From Gemmataceae bacterium (GTDB lineage: Bacteria > Planctomycetota > Planctomycetia > Gemmatales > Gemmataceae), in assembly GCA_009692005.1 (NCBI GenBank), contig SHZZ01000004.1, forward strand, positions 1 to 64,000: a stretch of DNA of 64,000 bases. The letters are read 5' to 3'. The translations under genes and the position numbers were made by a program. This document shows positions 16,586 through 25,024 of the stretch, in pieces (position 1 is the first letter of the stretch; each line of letters opens with the position of its first letter). The notes under the pieces are model-generated. The model saw nothing but the letters and a program-made list of their open reading frames with translations, made no database searches and had not been told where the DNA came from.

Positions 16586-17529
16586 GCATCCTGGGACAAT
16601 CCTACCATGAAAGGCTGGCCAATCGTCTGGCGCTGGGGGCCAGGGAACTACCAGCGCCCCTCACGATTCAAGTGGCGGATTTCCTCCGCAAGGCCCAAGA
16701 GGCCGACGGCGGATTTCACGGCCGCGAACCCGGCAGCGACTTGTACTACACCGGCTTTGCCCTGCGCTCCCTGGCAATATTGGGACAATTGAATGAACCA
16801 CTTTGCAGCCGGACGGCTCAGTTTCTCCTCACTCAGATGGGGGAAACTTTAAGCCTGGTGGACACTTTTTCCCTGGCGTATTCCGGGGTGTTGGTGGCGC
16901 TGGGTGGAGGCCCCGATATTTTCGCCAGCGCCCCGGATTGGACAGAAACCGTGGTCCGCCGCCTGCTGGCACACCGCAACCCCGATGGGGGCTTCGCGCA
17001 AAAACCTGGCGCCAAAGAATCCAGCACCTACATGAGTTTCCTGGCGCTGCTCTGTTTTCAAATCCTGGGCAAAAGATGGGATGACCCAGCATCGTTGATT
17101 AAGTTTGTCAACAGCCGCGAAAAGAATGACGGCGGTTTTGCCGAGCACAGGGGCATGACCAAGTCAGGAACCAATCCGACCGCAGCGGGTCTCGCCATTC
17201 TCAAAATCCTCGACCCCTCCATCCTGGAAAACAAAAAGGAAAAGCTCATTTCCTTGTTCCTTGAGCGCGCCGCCAGTGAAGGCGGCTTCCGGGCCAACGC
17301 CAGCATTCCCTTCTGCGACACCCTTTCCACATTCACCGCGCTTTGGTCACTGGAGGAACTGGGCGCCTTGAACCGTGTCGACAGCGTGGCAGTTAGAAAT
17401 TTTGTCCTGGGTCAATTATCTAATGAAGGGGGATTCGGCGGCGGAAGTTGGGATTCCCACCGCGATGTCGAGTATACTTTTTACGCACTTGGGGCGCTCG
17501 CGCTACTGTCCGCGCCCTTAAACCCTTGA
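16582..17529 (+). CDS. Prenyltransferase / squalene-cyclase-fold repeat protein
   Basis: 315 residues from a TTG at 16582, chosen because GGAAGG lies 9 bases upstream and TTGA overlaps the thioesterase stop; a longer form from 16501 would overlap it heavily. At least five alpha-alpha-barrel repeats are marked by Gly-Gly-Phe signatures: DGGFHGREPGSDLYYTGFAL, DGGFAQKPG, DGGFAEHRG, EGGFRANAS and EGGFGGGSW. This is the fold of prenyltransferase beta subunits (Rab geranylgeranyl transferase type). The usual zinc His near the last repeat is replaced (DVEYTFYALG), so prenyl transfer is doubtful. It could bind a lipid or an acyl/prenyl chain. The next gene starts 10 bases on. Confidence 0.78.
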   Translation: MSILGQSYHERLANRLALGARELPAPLTIQVADFLRKAQEADGGFHGREPGSDLYYTGFALRSLAILGQLNEPLCSRTAQFLLTQMGETLSLVDTFSLAYSGVLVALGGGPDIFASAPDWTETVVRRLLAHRNPDGGFAQKPGAKESSTYMSFLALLCFQILGKRWDDPASLIKFVNSREKNDGGFAEHRGMTKSGTNPTAAGLAILKILDPSILENKKEKLISLFLERAASEGGFRANASIPFCDTLSTFTALWSLEELGALNRVDSVAVRNFVLGQLSNEGGFGGGSWDSHRDVEYTFYALGALALLSAPLNP

Positions 17530-17538
17530 GAGGCTTCC

Positions 17539-18216
17539 ATGCGTTTGCAAGTGAGCAGGTTGAGTAAGGAATTCCCCGCCCCTTCCGGCGGACTACCTGT
17601 CCTTTGCGGCATCGACCTCGATTTGGACGACAGCGGGGCCTTGGCCATCATGGGGCCGTCCGGCAGCGGCAAAAGCACTCTCCTCCATATCCTGGGCGGG
17701 CTCGACAGACCCACTGCTGGCCAAGTAATTCTCGACGGAACCAATCCGTTTTCCCTGAACGAACGCGACTTGGCCAGGTTCCGCAACCGCCATATCGGTT
17801 TCGTTTTTCAAGATCATTACCTCCTTCCTCAATGCACCGTTTTGGAAAATGTGATCTTGCCTTCACTGCTGGGCGAGGGCCGGCAAGCCGATACGGAAAA
17901 ATGGGCGCGGGAACTTTTACAACGGGTCGGGCTGAAAGACCGACTCCATCACCTGAGTACGGAACTGTCCGGGGGTGAAAGGCAACGGGCCGCGGTGGCG
18001 CGGGCCTTGGTCATGAAACCCGGGCTGATTCTCGCGGATGAACCGACCGGAAACCTGGACAGGCGCAACGCCGACGCTATCGCTCGCTTGCTACTGCAAT
18101 TGCAGAAAGAAGAGAAAACCCTGCTGGTAGCGGTGACGCACAGCCAGGAAATGGCGGATATGTTTCCGCGTGTGGAAACGATGGAAGACGGCCGGCTGGT
18201 GACAAAAAAATCGTAG
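17539..18216 (+). CDS. ABC transporter ATP-binding protein (LolD/MacB type)
   Basis: 225 residues, complete ATPase: Walker A GPSGSGKST, Q-loop in FVFQDHYLLPQCTVLENV, signature LSGGERQRAAVARAL, Walker B LILADEPTGN, and H-loop VAVTHSQEM. Sequence and size match the LolD/MacB/FtsE class, which powers FtsX-fold permeases for lipoprotein release, efflux or envelope remodelling. It starts 10 bases after the prenyltransferase-fold gene, and the FtsX-type permease follows 133 bases after its TAG stop. Confidence 0.92.
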   Translation: MRLQVSRLSKEFPAPSGGLPVLCGIDLDLDDSGALAIMGPSGSGKSTLLHILGGLDRPTAGQVILDGTNPFSLNERDLARFRNRHIGFVFQDHYLLPQCTVLENVILPSLLGEGRQADTEKWARELLQRVGLKDRLHHLSTELSGGERQRAAVARALVMKPGLILADEPTGNLDRRNADAIARLLLQLQKEEKTLLVAVTHSQEMADMFPRVETMEDGRLVTKKS

Positions 18217-18349
18217 TTGCAGAGAGTAGGTTGGAGTTTAGCAGCTTGGGGCCGGCCTCCCCTCCGACAAACGCAGGGTGGGCGTAGCGGGCAGTTGATT
18301 ACCGTCGTTTGTTCCTCCTTGGGAGGATGGGCCATACGAGAAAGTTGAA

Positions 18350-21300
18350 ATGACATTAACCCTGCCTCGTTTGGCCGCCAAGACCGGCCGCCATTATTTG
18401 GGCGCCAACTTGGCGGTGATGCTGGGAGTTGCGGCGGCATCTCTGGCCCTGACCGGCGCGCTCTTGGTGGGCGATTCGCTGCGCTTTAGCCTCGGCTCGT
18501 TGGTGGAAAAACGGCTGGGCTGGGTGGCGGAAGCGGTGATTTCACCCCGCTTTTTCCAGCAGAAAAGTGTGGAGCGCCTGGGCGCGGGCAAGGCCATCCC
18601 GGCGATTCTTTTACACGCCTCTGTGCAAATCCGCGATGACTCCGATTGCTTGCTAAACCAGGTGGGAAAAGTCCAAATCCTGGGTGTGCCAGATAGTTTC
18701 TGGGCCAAAGAGGGGCTGCCTCCAGGCTGGGCGGACGGGAATTCCTGCATACTTTCCCCTGCCATGGCAAAAAAATTGCTCGTGACCAGCGGAGCCGCGC
18801 TGACCGTCCGGGTGGAAAGCGCCTCCTCCATTCCAAAAGAATCCTTCCTGGGGAACCGCGATGACTCTCTGGCCTCGTTGCCTTTGAAAGTTTCTGGCAT
18901 TTTGCCCGAAGGCGATTCCCGGTCGGGCTTCAACCTGTTTCCCGGACTCGACCCTCCCATGACGATTTTTGTCCCCTTGCCCCGCTTGCAAGAACACCTG
19001 AAGACCCCGGGTAAAGTCAATTGCGCCCTCACAGCAGAAAAAGGCCTGCAGGCTGCGTGGGAAAAAATCCTCGATCTCGAGGACTACCAGCTTTCGCTGG
19101 CCGGTCCAACCGAGCGAACAACCGTTTGGCTTCAGAAATTGGACAAAAACCACGATGGCATTTTGCAAAAACAGGAATACAGCGGCAAATTCCCCGCCCG
19201 AGTTGCCGATAGCATCACCGCCAAAGCTGGCCCTGATTGGACCAAAAGTAGTTTGCAAGCCTTTTATGAATCAGAAAGAAATTACCTTTCGTTAGAAACC
19301 TCTTCCTTGCTCCTTTCGCAACAGGAGGTGGATGCCGCAACCCTGGCAGGGAAGGAATTAGGCCTGGAAGCCGAACCGGCCCTGGTCTACCTGGCCAACT
19401 CCATTCAAGGAAAGGGCCAAGCTATTCCCTACGCGATTGTCGCGGGGGTGTCAGACAAATTTTTGAATCAGCTTGGCGCCAGCAAAGCCCCAGCGGGAAG
19501 CAACCCTCCGGTTTGGCTGCAGTCATGGAACGAATCGCCCTTGAAGCTAACTCCAGGCGACCCGCTTGATCTGCGCTATTTTCCGCCAGAATCCACGGGC
19601 AATCTCCAGGAAATTACTCGCGCGGCGGTTTTCGCAGGGACACTTAATCCATCTCCCTTGGCCATGGACCCCGATATCACCCCGGATTTCCCAGGCATCA
19701 CCGACAAGCTCACCCTGGATTCCTGGAATCCGCCATTTCCTTTCGACAACAAGCGCATCAAGCCAGCAGATGAAAAGTACTGGCGCGATTTCCGCACAAT
19801 ACCCAAGGCTTTTTTGAAACTGAAGGACGCGCAAGAGCTTTGGGCCAGCCGTTTTGGGCAGATCACTTCCCTGCGCTTTTTCCTGGACAAAAATAATCTC
19901 AACGGAAATTCCCCCCGCCAGGCATTTCGCGGAAAACTTCTTTCCCTCCTCTCACCGGAATCCCTGGGGCTGCACTTTCAACCCGTCAAAGAACGCTTTT
20001 CCTCCTCCAGCCAGTCGGGGACCGATTTTTCCGGCCTCTTCCTTGGCTTCAGTTCCTTCTTGATCGTGTCCTCTTTGGCGTTAGTAAGTCTGCTGTTTCG
20101 CTTGCAAATGGAACAGCGAGCCACGCAAATCGGCTGCCTAAAGGCGCTGGGGGCCACGCCGTGGCAAATCACCCTCCTTTTGTGGATGGAAGGCATGGCG
20201 GCCGGCGCGGTTGGATCGGCTCTGGGAGCGCTCAGCGCGGGCTTTTACACACGCGCCTTGTTGCATTACCTGGCTCACTCCTGGCCTGATGGTTCCCTGG
20301 CCAATGTTTTGCAACTGCACTTGCCTGGCGCAACTTTGCTTCTCGGGGGGGGCGCTACCTTTTTCATGTGCCTGGCTGCTTTGTATTTCGCCTCAAGAAA
20401 ATTGTCCCGCATTCCTCCGTTGCCTCTGCTCCGTGGCAAGACAGAAAACCCGGTAAAAAGCGGCCAAACAAGCGGGCGAACTCCACTGACCATTGCCGCG
20501 GGCTGTTTCCTGGCCATGGCTGGCGTTCTACTCTCACCCACCAGCCAGGATCATGAACTGCGAGCGTTCAAATTTTTTGGCGCCGGAATGCTGGGCCTGA
20601 CCGCCGGGCTGTTTTTTCTGACCTGGCTGCTGCGCAATTTGAACCGATTGGCCATAACCGCGGGGAACAAGGGCTGGTTCCTTCTGGCCCTCAGAAATCT
20701 TTCCCGCAACCGCCCGAGGTCCTTGCTAACCAGTGGATTACTCGCCGCCGCTGCTTTCCTCATCATGGGAGTAGAACCATTTCGTAAGGAACCGGAAAAG
20801 AAAAACGACCTTCACTCGGGAACCGGTGGCTTTTCCCTGGTGATGGAAACTTCTTTGCCGGTCTTGGCCGATTTGGCAACTCCTTCCGGCCGGGAAACGC
20901 TGGTTGAAGGAATCCGCAAGTCCCAGCGGGGCGACCCGGGCAAGGGCGAAGCTCTGGTCAAGGCCCTCGATGGCCTTCTGCAAAAAACCGCCATTCTCAG
21001 CTTTCGCTTGCAGCCGGGCGACAATGCCAGTTGCCTTAACCTGTTTCAACCCGCCAAGCCCAGGATCCTGGGGGTCCCTGATGCGTTGGTGCAACGACAA
21101 GGATTCCGTTTCACCGCCGGGTCTCAACCCTGGCAAGGTCTGGACAATCCTTCCGACCCCATCCCGTCCTTTGGCGAAAAGAACACCGTGGAGTGGATGA
21201 TCCATTCCGGCCTGGGAAAAACCATCAAGGTGCAAGATGGACTGGGCGCGGAAAAAACACTTCAGTTCCAGGGGCTAATGTCCCATTGCCTGTTTCAAAG

Positions 21301-21865
21301 CGAACTGCTGGTTTCAGAAAGGAATTTCCTGCGGCTTTTCCCTCAGCGCCAGGGATTCAGCTTTTTCCTGGTCGAAGCCCAACCAGGCGACCTGGCCCAG
21401 TTGGAAAATTTCCTGACTCTGGCGCTGGCAGACCAGGGCGTGATTGTCACCCGCGCCAGGGAATTGCTCGACCGGTTTGGCAGCGTGGAAAACGCCTACC
21501 TGTCCATATTTCAGGGCCTGGGCAGCTTGGGCTTATTGCTGGGCACAGCGGGAGTGGCGGCGGTATTGCTGCGCTCCATTTGGGAAAGGCGCTTTGAAAT
21601 GGCGTTACTTGGCTGCCTCGGTTTTCCTCCCGCCTTGCGCGGGCGGCTTCTGCTTTTGGAACATGGCCTCTTGCTGTTGGCGGGGCTTTCCCTGGGCGCC
21701 ACCTCTGCCCTGGCCAGCGTTTTGCCCTTGGCCCAGGGAGAAATGCGCTGGGTATCTTTACTTCTAGTACTGCTGGTATTGTTTACCTTTGGTTTGACGG
21801 TTTGCGCCGGAGCAGTTTTTGTGAACCGTCCCCGGGGACTGGTTGAAGCCCTGCGCAAAGAATAA
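18350..21865 (+). CDS. FtsX-type ABC transporter permease with EF-hand loop
   Basis: 1,171 residues. An N-terminal membrane segment (LAVMLGVAAASLALTGALLV) is followed by a very large extracytoplasmic region. FtsX-domain membrane segments lie near 570-720, with further segments near 760-810 and a second FtsX set near residues 1040-1170. The length is about that of paired-FtsX permeases, which carry two copies of the core. Residues 265-276 (bases 19142-19177) read DKNHDGILQKQE, a textbook EF-hand calcium loop with Asp at 1 and 5, Asn at 3, Gly at 6 and Glu at 12. The context is a LolD-type ATPase just upstream. It probably exports or extracts a lipid-linked substrate, perhaps under calcium control; that last point is inference. 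Confidence 0.88.
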   Translation: MTLTLPRLAAKTGRHYLGANLAVMLGVAAASLALTGALLVGDSLRFSLGSLVEKRLGWVAEAVISPRFFQQKSVERLGAGKAIPAILLHASVQIRDDSDCLLNQVGKVQILGVPDSFWAKEGLPPGWADGNSCILSPAMAKKLLVTSGAALTVRVESASSIPKESFLGNRDDSLASLPLKVSGILPEGDSRSGFNLFPGLDPPMTIFVPLPRLQEHLKTPGKVNCALTAEKGLQAAWEKILDLEDYQLSLAGPTERTTVWLQKLDKNHDGILQKQEYSGKFPARVADSITAKAGPDWTKSSLQAFYESERNYLSLETSSLLLSQQEVDAATLAGKELGLEAEPALVYLANSIQGKGQAIPYAIVAGVSDKFLNQLGASKAPAGSNPPVWLQSWNESPLKLTPGDPLDLRYFPPESTGNLQEITRAAVFAGTLNPSPLAMDPDITPDFPGITDKLTLDSWNPPFPFDNKRIKPADEKYWRDFRTIPKAFLKLKDAQELWASRFGQITSLRFFLDKNNLNGNSPRQAFRGKLLSLLSPESLGLHFQPVKERFSSSSQSGTDFSGLFLGFSSFLIVSSLALVSLLFRLQMEQRATQIGCLKALGATPWQITLLLWMEGMAAGAVGSALGALSAGFYTRALLHYLAHSWPDGSLANVLQLHLPGATLLLGGGATFFMCLAALYFASRKLSRIPPLPLLRGKTENPVKSGQTSGRTPLTIAAGCFLAMAGVLLSPTSQDHELRAFKFFGAGMLGLTAGLFFLTWLLRNLNRLAITAGNKGWFLLALRNLSRNRPRSLLTSGLLAAAAFLIMGVEPFRKEPEKKNDLHSGTGGFSLVMETSLPVLADLATPSGRETLVEGIRKSQRGDPGKGEALVKALDGLLQKTAILSFRLQPGDNASCLNLFQPAKPRILGVPDALVQRQGFRFTAGSQPWQGLDNPSDPIPSFGEKNTVEWMIHSGLGKTIKVQDGLGAEKTLQFQGLMSHCLFQSELLVSERNFLRLFPQRQGFSFFLVEAQPGDLAQLENFLTLALADQGVIVTRARELLDRFGSVENAYLSIFQGLGSLGLLLGTAGVAAVLLRSIWERRFEMALLGCLGFPPALRGRLLLLEHGLLLLAGLSLGATSALASVLPLAQGEMRWVSLLLVLLVLFTFGLTVCAGAVFVNRPRGLVEALRKE

Positions 21866-21901
21866 GCTGGACTGAAAATCATCTTGGTATGGGAGTGGTC
21901 A

Positions 21902-23131
21902 ATGCGAGGAAATGTTCACTGGCTGTTTTTCGTCGGATTGGCAGGACTATCCTGGGGGACTTATGTTCCGCTGGTTTTCCACGGCGGTAGGGAACTCGCC
22001 ACGGCAGGCAATGTATTGGGCGGCCGGCTGACTTCGGTCCTTTGCGTGGGCATAGCCTACTTTTTTCTGGCCGTTTTGATCCCGGTTTGGCTGTTTCTGA
22101 CGGGCAAACAACCCTGGCCAATTATGAAAAAAACCGGGCTGAGTTTTTCCAGCCTGGCGGGAATCATGGGCGCCATTGGCGCCATTTCCGTGATTTTCGC
22201 CTCCAAGGCGGCCGTCGACTCAGCCAAAGCGGCTGGCAATCCCGAAAACACTTACCGCATGTTCATCGCGCCTTTGATTTTTTCCCTGGCCCCTGTTATT
22301 AACACCGTGGTCAGCCTGTTCTGGCATCCCCAGCCTGGAAAACCCTGGATCTTTGGACTGCAACACCTGCCTGGAAAAAAGTTGTTTTTGGGAATCCTCC
22401 TGGTTGGCCTTGGGGCTTTCTTCGTGCTTTTTTTCAAGGAGCAAATGGAAATTCCACCCCCTGGCCCTGCATCTCAAGCCAGCGCTCCGGTGAACGACTC
22501 CAGCCAGAGCAATTCCCTCCTGGTGAAATACGAGTGGCTTGCTTTTGTGATTCTGGCTGGACTGGCCTGGGGCACTTATGTCCCCATAATTTTTTACGGC
22601 GGGCAGGAACTCACTGGCAAACCCGGCGACCTGGGCGGAAGGCTGATGTCGATCTTGTGCGTTGGCCTGGCTTATTTCCTGGTAGCGGTATTATTGCCCG
22701 CCGGGGTGATGTTCTCGGGAATGGCCTCCTGGCCGGAAACATTTTCTCCCAGCGGCCTGAGTTTTTCCGGTCTGGCTGGAGTTGCCGGCGCGGTTGGCGC
22801 CATCTGCGTGATCTTTGCCTCCAAAGCTGCCGTGGATGCCGCCAAGGCATCCAACCTGCCCCCCGCTTCCTTTCGCATTTACATCGCGCCTTTAATCTTT
22901 GGCCTGGCCCCAGTCATCAACACCCTGGTAAGCCTGTTCTGGCATCCGCGCAAGGGGGGAGAATTCCTGCACTTCGGTTTGGAAACAGTGCCCGGCTGGC
23001 AGCTCTGGGCGGGAATTGTGGGAGTGGCTGGAGGCGCCTTCCTTGTCCTGCTTAGCAAGGAAGAATCGGAATCGCAGAAAGGTCCGCCAGGCGGACCAGC
23101 AAAATCGGGCCCGCAGGTTGCAGGGTCATGA
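21902..23131 (+). CDS. Internally duplicated DMT-like membrane transporter
   Basis: 409 residues from the ATG at 21902 (GGGAG site). Two halves, about residues 1-185 and 205-395, are closely related along their length. Paired segments include GLAGLSWGTYVPLVFHGG with LAGLAWGTYVPIIFYGG, ASKAAVDSAKA with ASKAAVDAAKA, and APLIFSLAPVINTVVSLFWH with APLIFGLAPVINTLVSLFWH. Each half has about five membrane segments and resembles a single planctomycete integral protein of the drug/metabolite transporter type. A polar linker (about 185-205) joins them. The substrate is unknown. The stop overlaps the following small gene (ATGA). Confidence 0.8.
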   Translation: MRGNVHWLFFVGLAGLSWGTYVPLVFHGGRELATAGNVLGGRLTSVLCVGIAYFFLAVLIPVWLFLTGKQPWPIMKKTGLSFSSLAGIMGAIGAISVIFASKAAVDSAKAAGNPENTYRMFIAPLIFSLAPVINTVVSLFWHPQPGKPWIFGLQHLPGKKLFLGILLVGLGAFFVLFFKEQMEIPPPGPASQASAPVNDSSQSNSLLVKYEWLAFVILAGLAWGTYVPIIFYGGQELTGKPGDLGGRLMSILCVGLAYFLVAVLLPAGVMFSGMASWPETFSPSGLSFSGLAGVAGAVGAICVIFASKAAVDAAKASNLPPASFRIYIAPLIFGLAPVINTLVSLFWHPRKGGEFLHFGLETVPGWQLWAGIVGVAGGAFLVLLSKEESESQKGPPGGPAKSGPQVAGS

Positions 23132-23511
23132 ACACCCAAGAAACCGTGGAAAACATCCAGGGGATTCTCGCCCACTTGTGGATGATTCGCACCTTTTTGA
23201 AACACGCCGACGAAATTCAAAACAACGAGGAAATGCTGGAAGTTCCGCGGACATTGTTCGATTTTATCCGGGCCTCGGAACCGGCCTACCTTCGTCAGGA
23301 TTGGCCCGATTTCTTTCACCGACTGCGGGGAAAACTGCCACGGCTGAAAAAAACCAACGCCTATTATCAAGCAAATTACAAAACCTCCTCCGACCACACC
23401 AACTTTCAAATGGCCGCGCTTTCCCTTAACCAGGCTGTGGTTTCCCTGACCGCCCTTTTAGAAAAACCGCCAGCCCCTCACCAGGACCAGTCAGCGCCGC
23501 CTGGTCCATGA
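23128..23511 (+). CDS. Small helical hypothetical protein
   Basis: 127 residues, no signal peptide or membrane segment; probably all helical (LAHLWMIRTFLKHADEIQ, TLFDFIRASEPAYL). Lys/Arg-rich in the middle, Pro-rich at the end. It starts in an ATGA overlap with the duplicated transporter, which suggests a functional link. Its 3' end overlaps the tail of the convergent lipoate-ligase gene by 21 bases. I recognise no family. Confidence 0.65.
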   Translation: MNTQETVENIQGILAHLWMIRTFLKHADEIQNNEEMLEVPRTLFDFIRASEPAYLRQDWPDFFHRLRGKLPRLKKTNAYYQANYKTSSDHTNFQMAALSLNQAVVSLTALLEKPPAPHQDQSAPPGP

Positions 23512-24201
23512 TTCCAAAGCATATTTTTCTTTGGCCAAATAAATAACTTCGTCCCTGTTCCACTCCGGCGCGGATTCCAACGCCTGCCATTCCTCTTGGA
23601 GTTTGCCCACCAGTTGGCCTTTTTCCAGCGGTAAATTGCCCAGAAACTCCCCATGATCCCGCCCCTTCCGGTATGAAGGCTCCCGCGGCGGATGCAGCAA
23701 ATACTTTTGCGCCAATCCCGGGTCGAGGCGGTATAGAAGTGTTCCATGGTGCAAGAGAAACCGCCGTTTTCTCTGTTGTGAATTCCCGGAAACTTTCCTT
23801 CCCTCGAGTTCCAAATCGCTGATGCCATCGTGACTGAGACCGGGCAGCGGCAACGCGCGAACCAAGGATTGCATGATGACGCAATAAGAACCGCGAATGG
23901 ACCCCAGTTCCTCTCGCGCCTCGGCATCCAGGATCAAGGAAAAAAGCAGGCACCCAGGCCCCAGGACCACCGTGCCACCACCGCTTGAGCGCCTCAAGAT
24001 CGGCACGGAATCCGCCAGGCAATTTTGTTCGTTGACTTCTTCAACGAGCCGGCAGCCAGATCCCAAGATCACCGCCGGGATGGGCCGTTCCCACACTCGC
24101 AGACACTCGCCTGCCGCGGTTTTTTCCGCTTGCAAGAGGAGCCATTCGTCCAGGGCCAAGTCCTGGGCCGGGGTTTCCAAAGTGCAATTGAGAAAACGCA
24201 T
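23491..24201 (-). CDS. Lipoate--protein ligase family protein
   Basis: 236 residues from the ATG at 24201 (GGAG four bases upstream). The BPL/LPL fold is marked by QDLALDEWLL, RRSSGGGTVVLGPGCLLFS (the RRxxGGGxVxH region, with Leu in place of the usual His), and the lysine loop GRKVSGNSQQRKRRFLLHHG. These enzymes attach lipoate or octanoate to E2 and GcvH domains. Which acyl donor is used cannot be told from sequence alone. It is the last gene of a minus-strand operon with birA, nadC and purQ; pairing with birA groups two related protein-cofactor ligases. Confidence 0.85.
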   Translation of the reverse strand: MRFLNCTLETPAQDLALDEWLLLQAEKTAAGECLRVWERPIPAVILGSGCRLVEEVNEQNCLADSVPILRRSSGGGTVVLGPGCLLFSLILDAEAREELGSIRGSYCVIMQSLVRALPLPGLSHDGISDLELEGRKVSGNSQQRKRRFLLHHGTLLYRLDPGLAQKYLLHPPREPSYRKGRDHGEFLGNLPLEKGQLVGKLQEEWQALESAPEWNRDEVIYLAKEKYALESWTRRR

Positions 24202-24232
24202 GCTTCTCCAGTAAAGAGTAAAACCTATATTT

Positions 24233-25024
24233 TTAGGGTTCGGATTCGGCAGCAAGGGAATCGGCAAAAAGCTGGGAAATATTTTCCGGCGGGAACGATT
24301 GCAATTGGCCTTGAATATCTCGCAGCGTGATGCGTTCAAAATCCATAAATTCCAGAATTCCCCTGCGGGTTCGACCCCGTTCTTCCAGAACCACCGCCTT
24401 GCCTAACAGGCCCAGGCCATTCTTCCACAATGCCAATAGTTGATCGAGTTGGCCCTCAAGAAGTTGCTGGTAAAGGTCATCGAGATTGCGCAACAGAGCG
24501 CGGGCCACCTCGTGAGTGTTCAACGGGTGAGGTGTAAAATTCTGCAGCGAGGCGGCCATGGCCAGGCCCTGTTTAGAAAAATCGAGGGGAGTTTGCCTGA
24601 CATTCAAGCCAATTCCCGCCACGGTTCCGCGGCCCTGTTCGATTAAAATGCCGCAGACTTTTCTGCGGTCGATCAAAATGTCATTGGGCCATTTTATCGC
24701 TGCGCGAATTCCCAGGATTTGCTGAATGGTTTCCCCCACACCCGCTGCGGCCCAGGCGGTGAGAAGCGAAGGCAGCCGGTAAATGGCCGGAGGAAAGATC
24801 AAAACGGAAAGCAAAACGGATACCCCGGGTGAGGATTCCCAAACACGCCCGTGCTGCCCGCGCCCTTGGGTCTGTTCCTCCGCCAGAATGGCCAGGCCGT
24901 TATTCCCAGGATCGGCGGCCAATTGCGCTGCCAGGGTTGAAGTACTGTTTAGGCGGTCGAAGCACCAGACAGATTTCCCAATCACTTTCGTATCGAGATG
25001 CCAGATTTCCGGTGACACCATCAT
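24233..25024 (-). CDS. birA: Biotin--[acetyl-CoA-carboxylase] ligase
   Basis: 263 residues. Motifs of the catalytic domain: the GRGQHGRVWES loop that binds biotinyl-AMP, IKWPNDILID, and GIGLNV before the C-terminal SH3-like domain (LLGKAVVLEERGRTRRGILEFM). The N-terminal winged-helix DNA-binding domain of E. coli BirA is absent, so it should be a ligase only and not a repressor of biotin genes. Its ATG overlaps the stop of nadC (ATGA), showing translational coupling. Confidence 0.92.
   Translation of the reverse strand: MMVSPEIWHLDTKVIGKSVWCFDRLNSTSTLAAQLAADPGNNGLAILAEEQTQGRGQHGRVWESSPGVSVLLSVLIFPPAIYRLPSLLTAWAAAGVGETIQQILGIRAAIKWPNDILIDRRKVCGILIEQGRGTVAGIGLNVRQTPLDFSKQGLAMAASLQNFTPHPLNTHEVARALLRNLDDLYQQLLEGQLDQLLALWKNGLGLLGKAVVLEERGRTRRGILEFMDFERITLRDIQGQLQSFPPENISQLFADSLAAESEP

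Noticed and set aside
11994-17529. A polyketide or aryl-polyene biosynthetic cluster
   Set aside because: No ketosynthase, acyl carrier protein or dehydratase is present, so the thioesterase and flavoenzyme alone do not make such a cluster.
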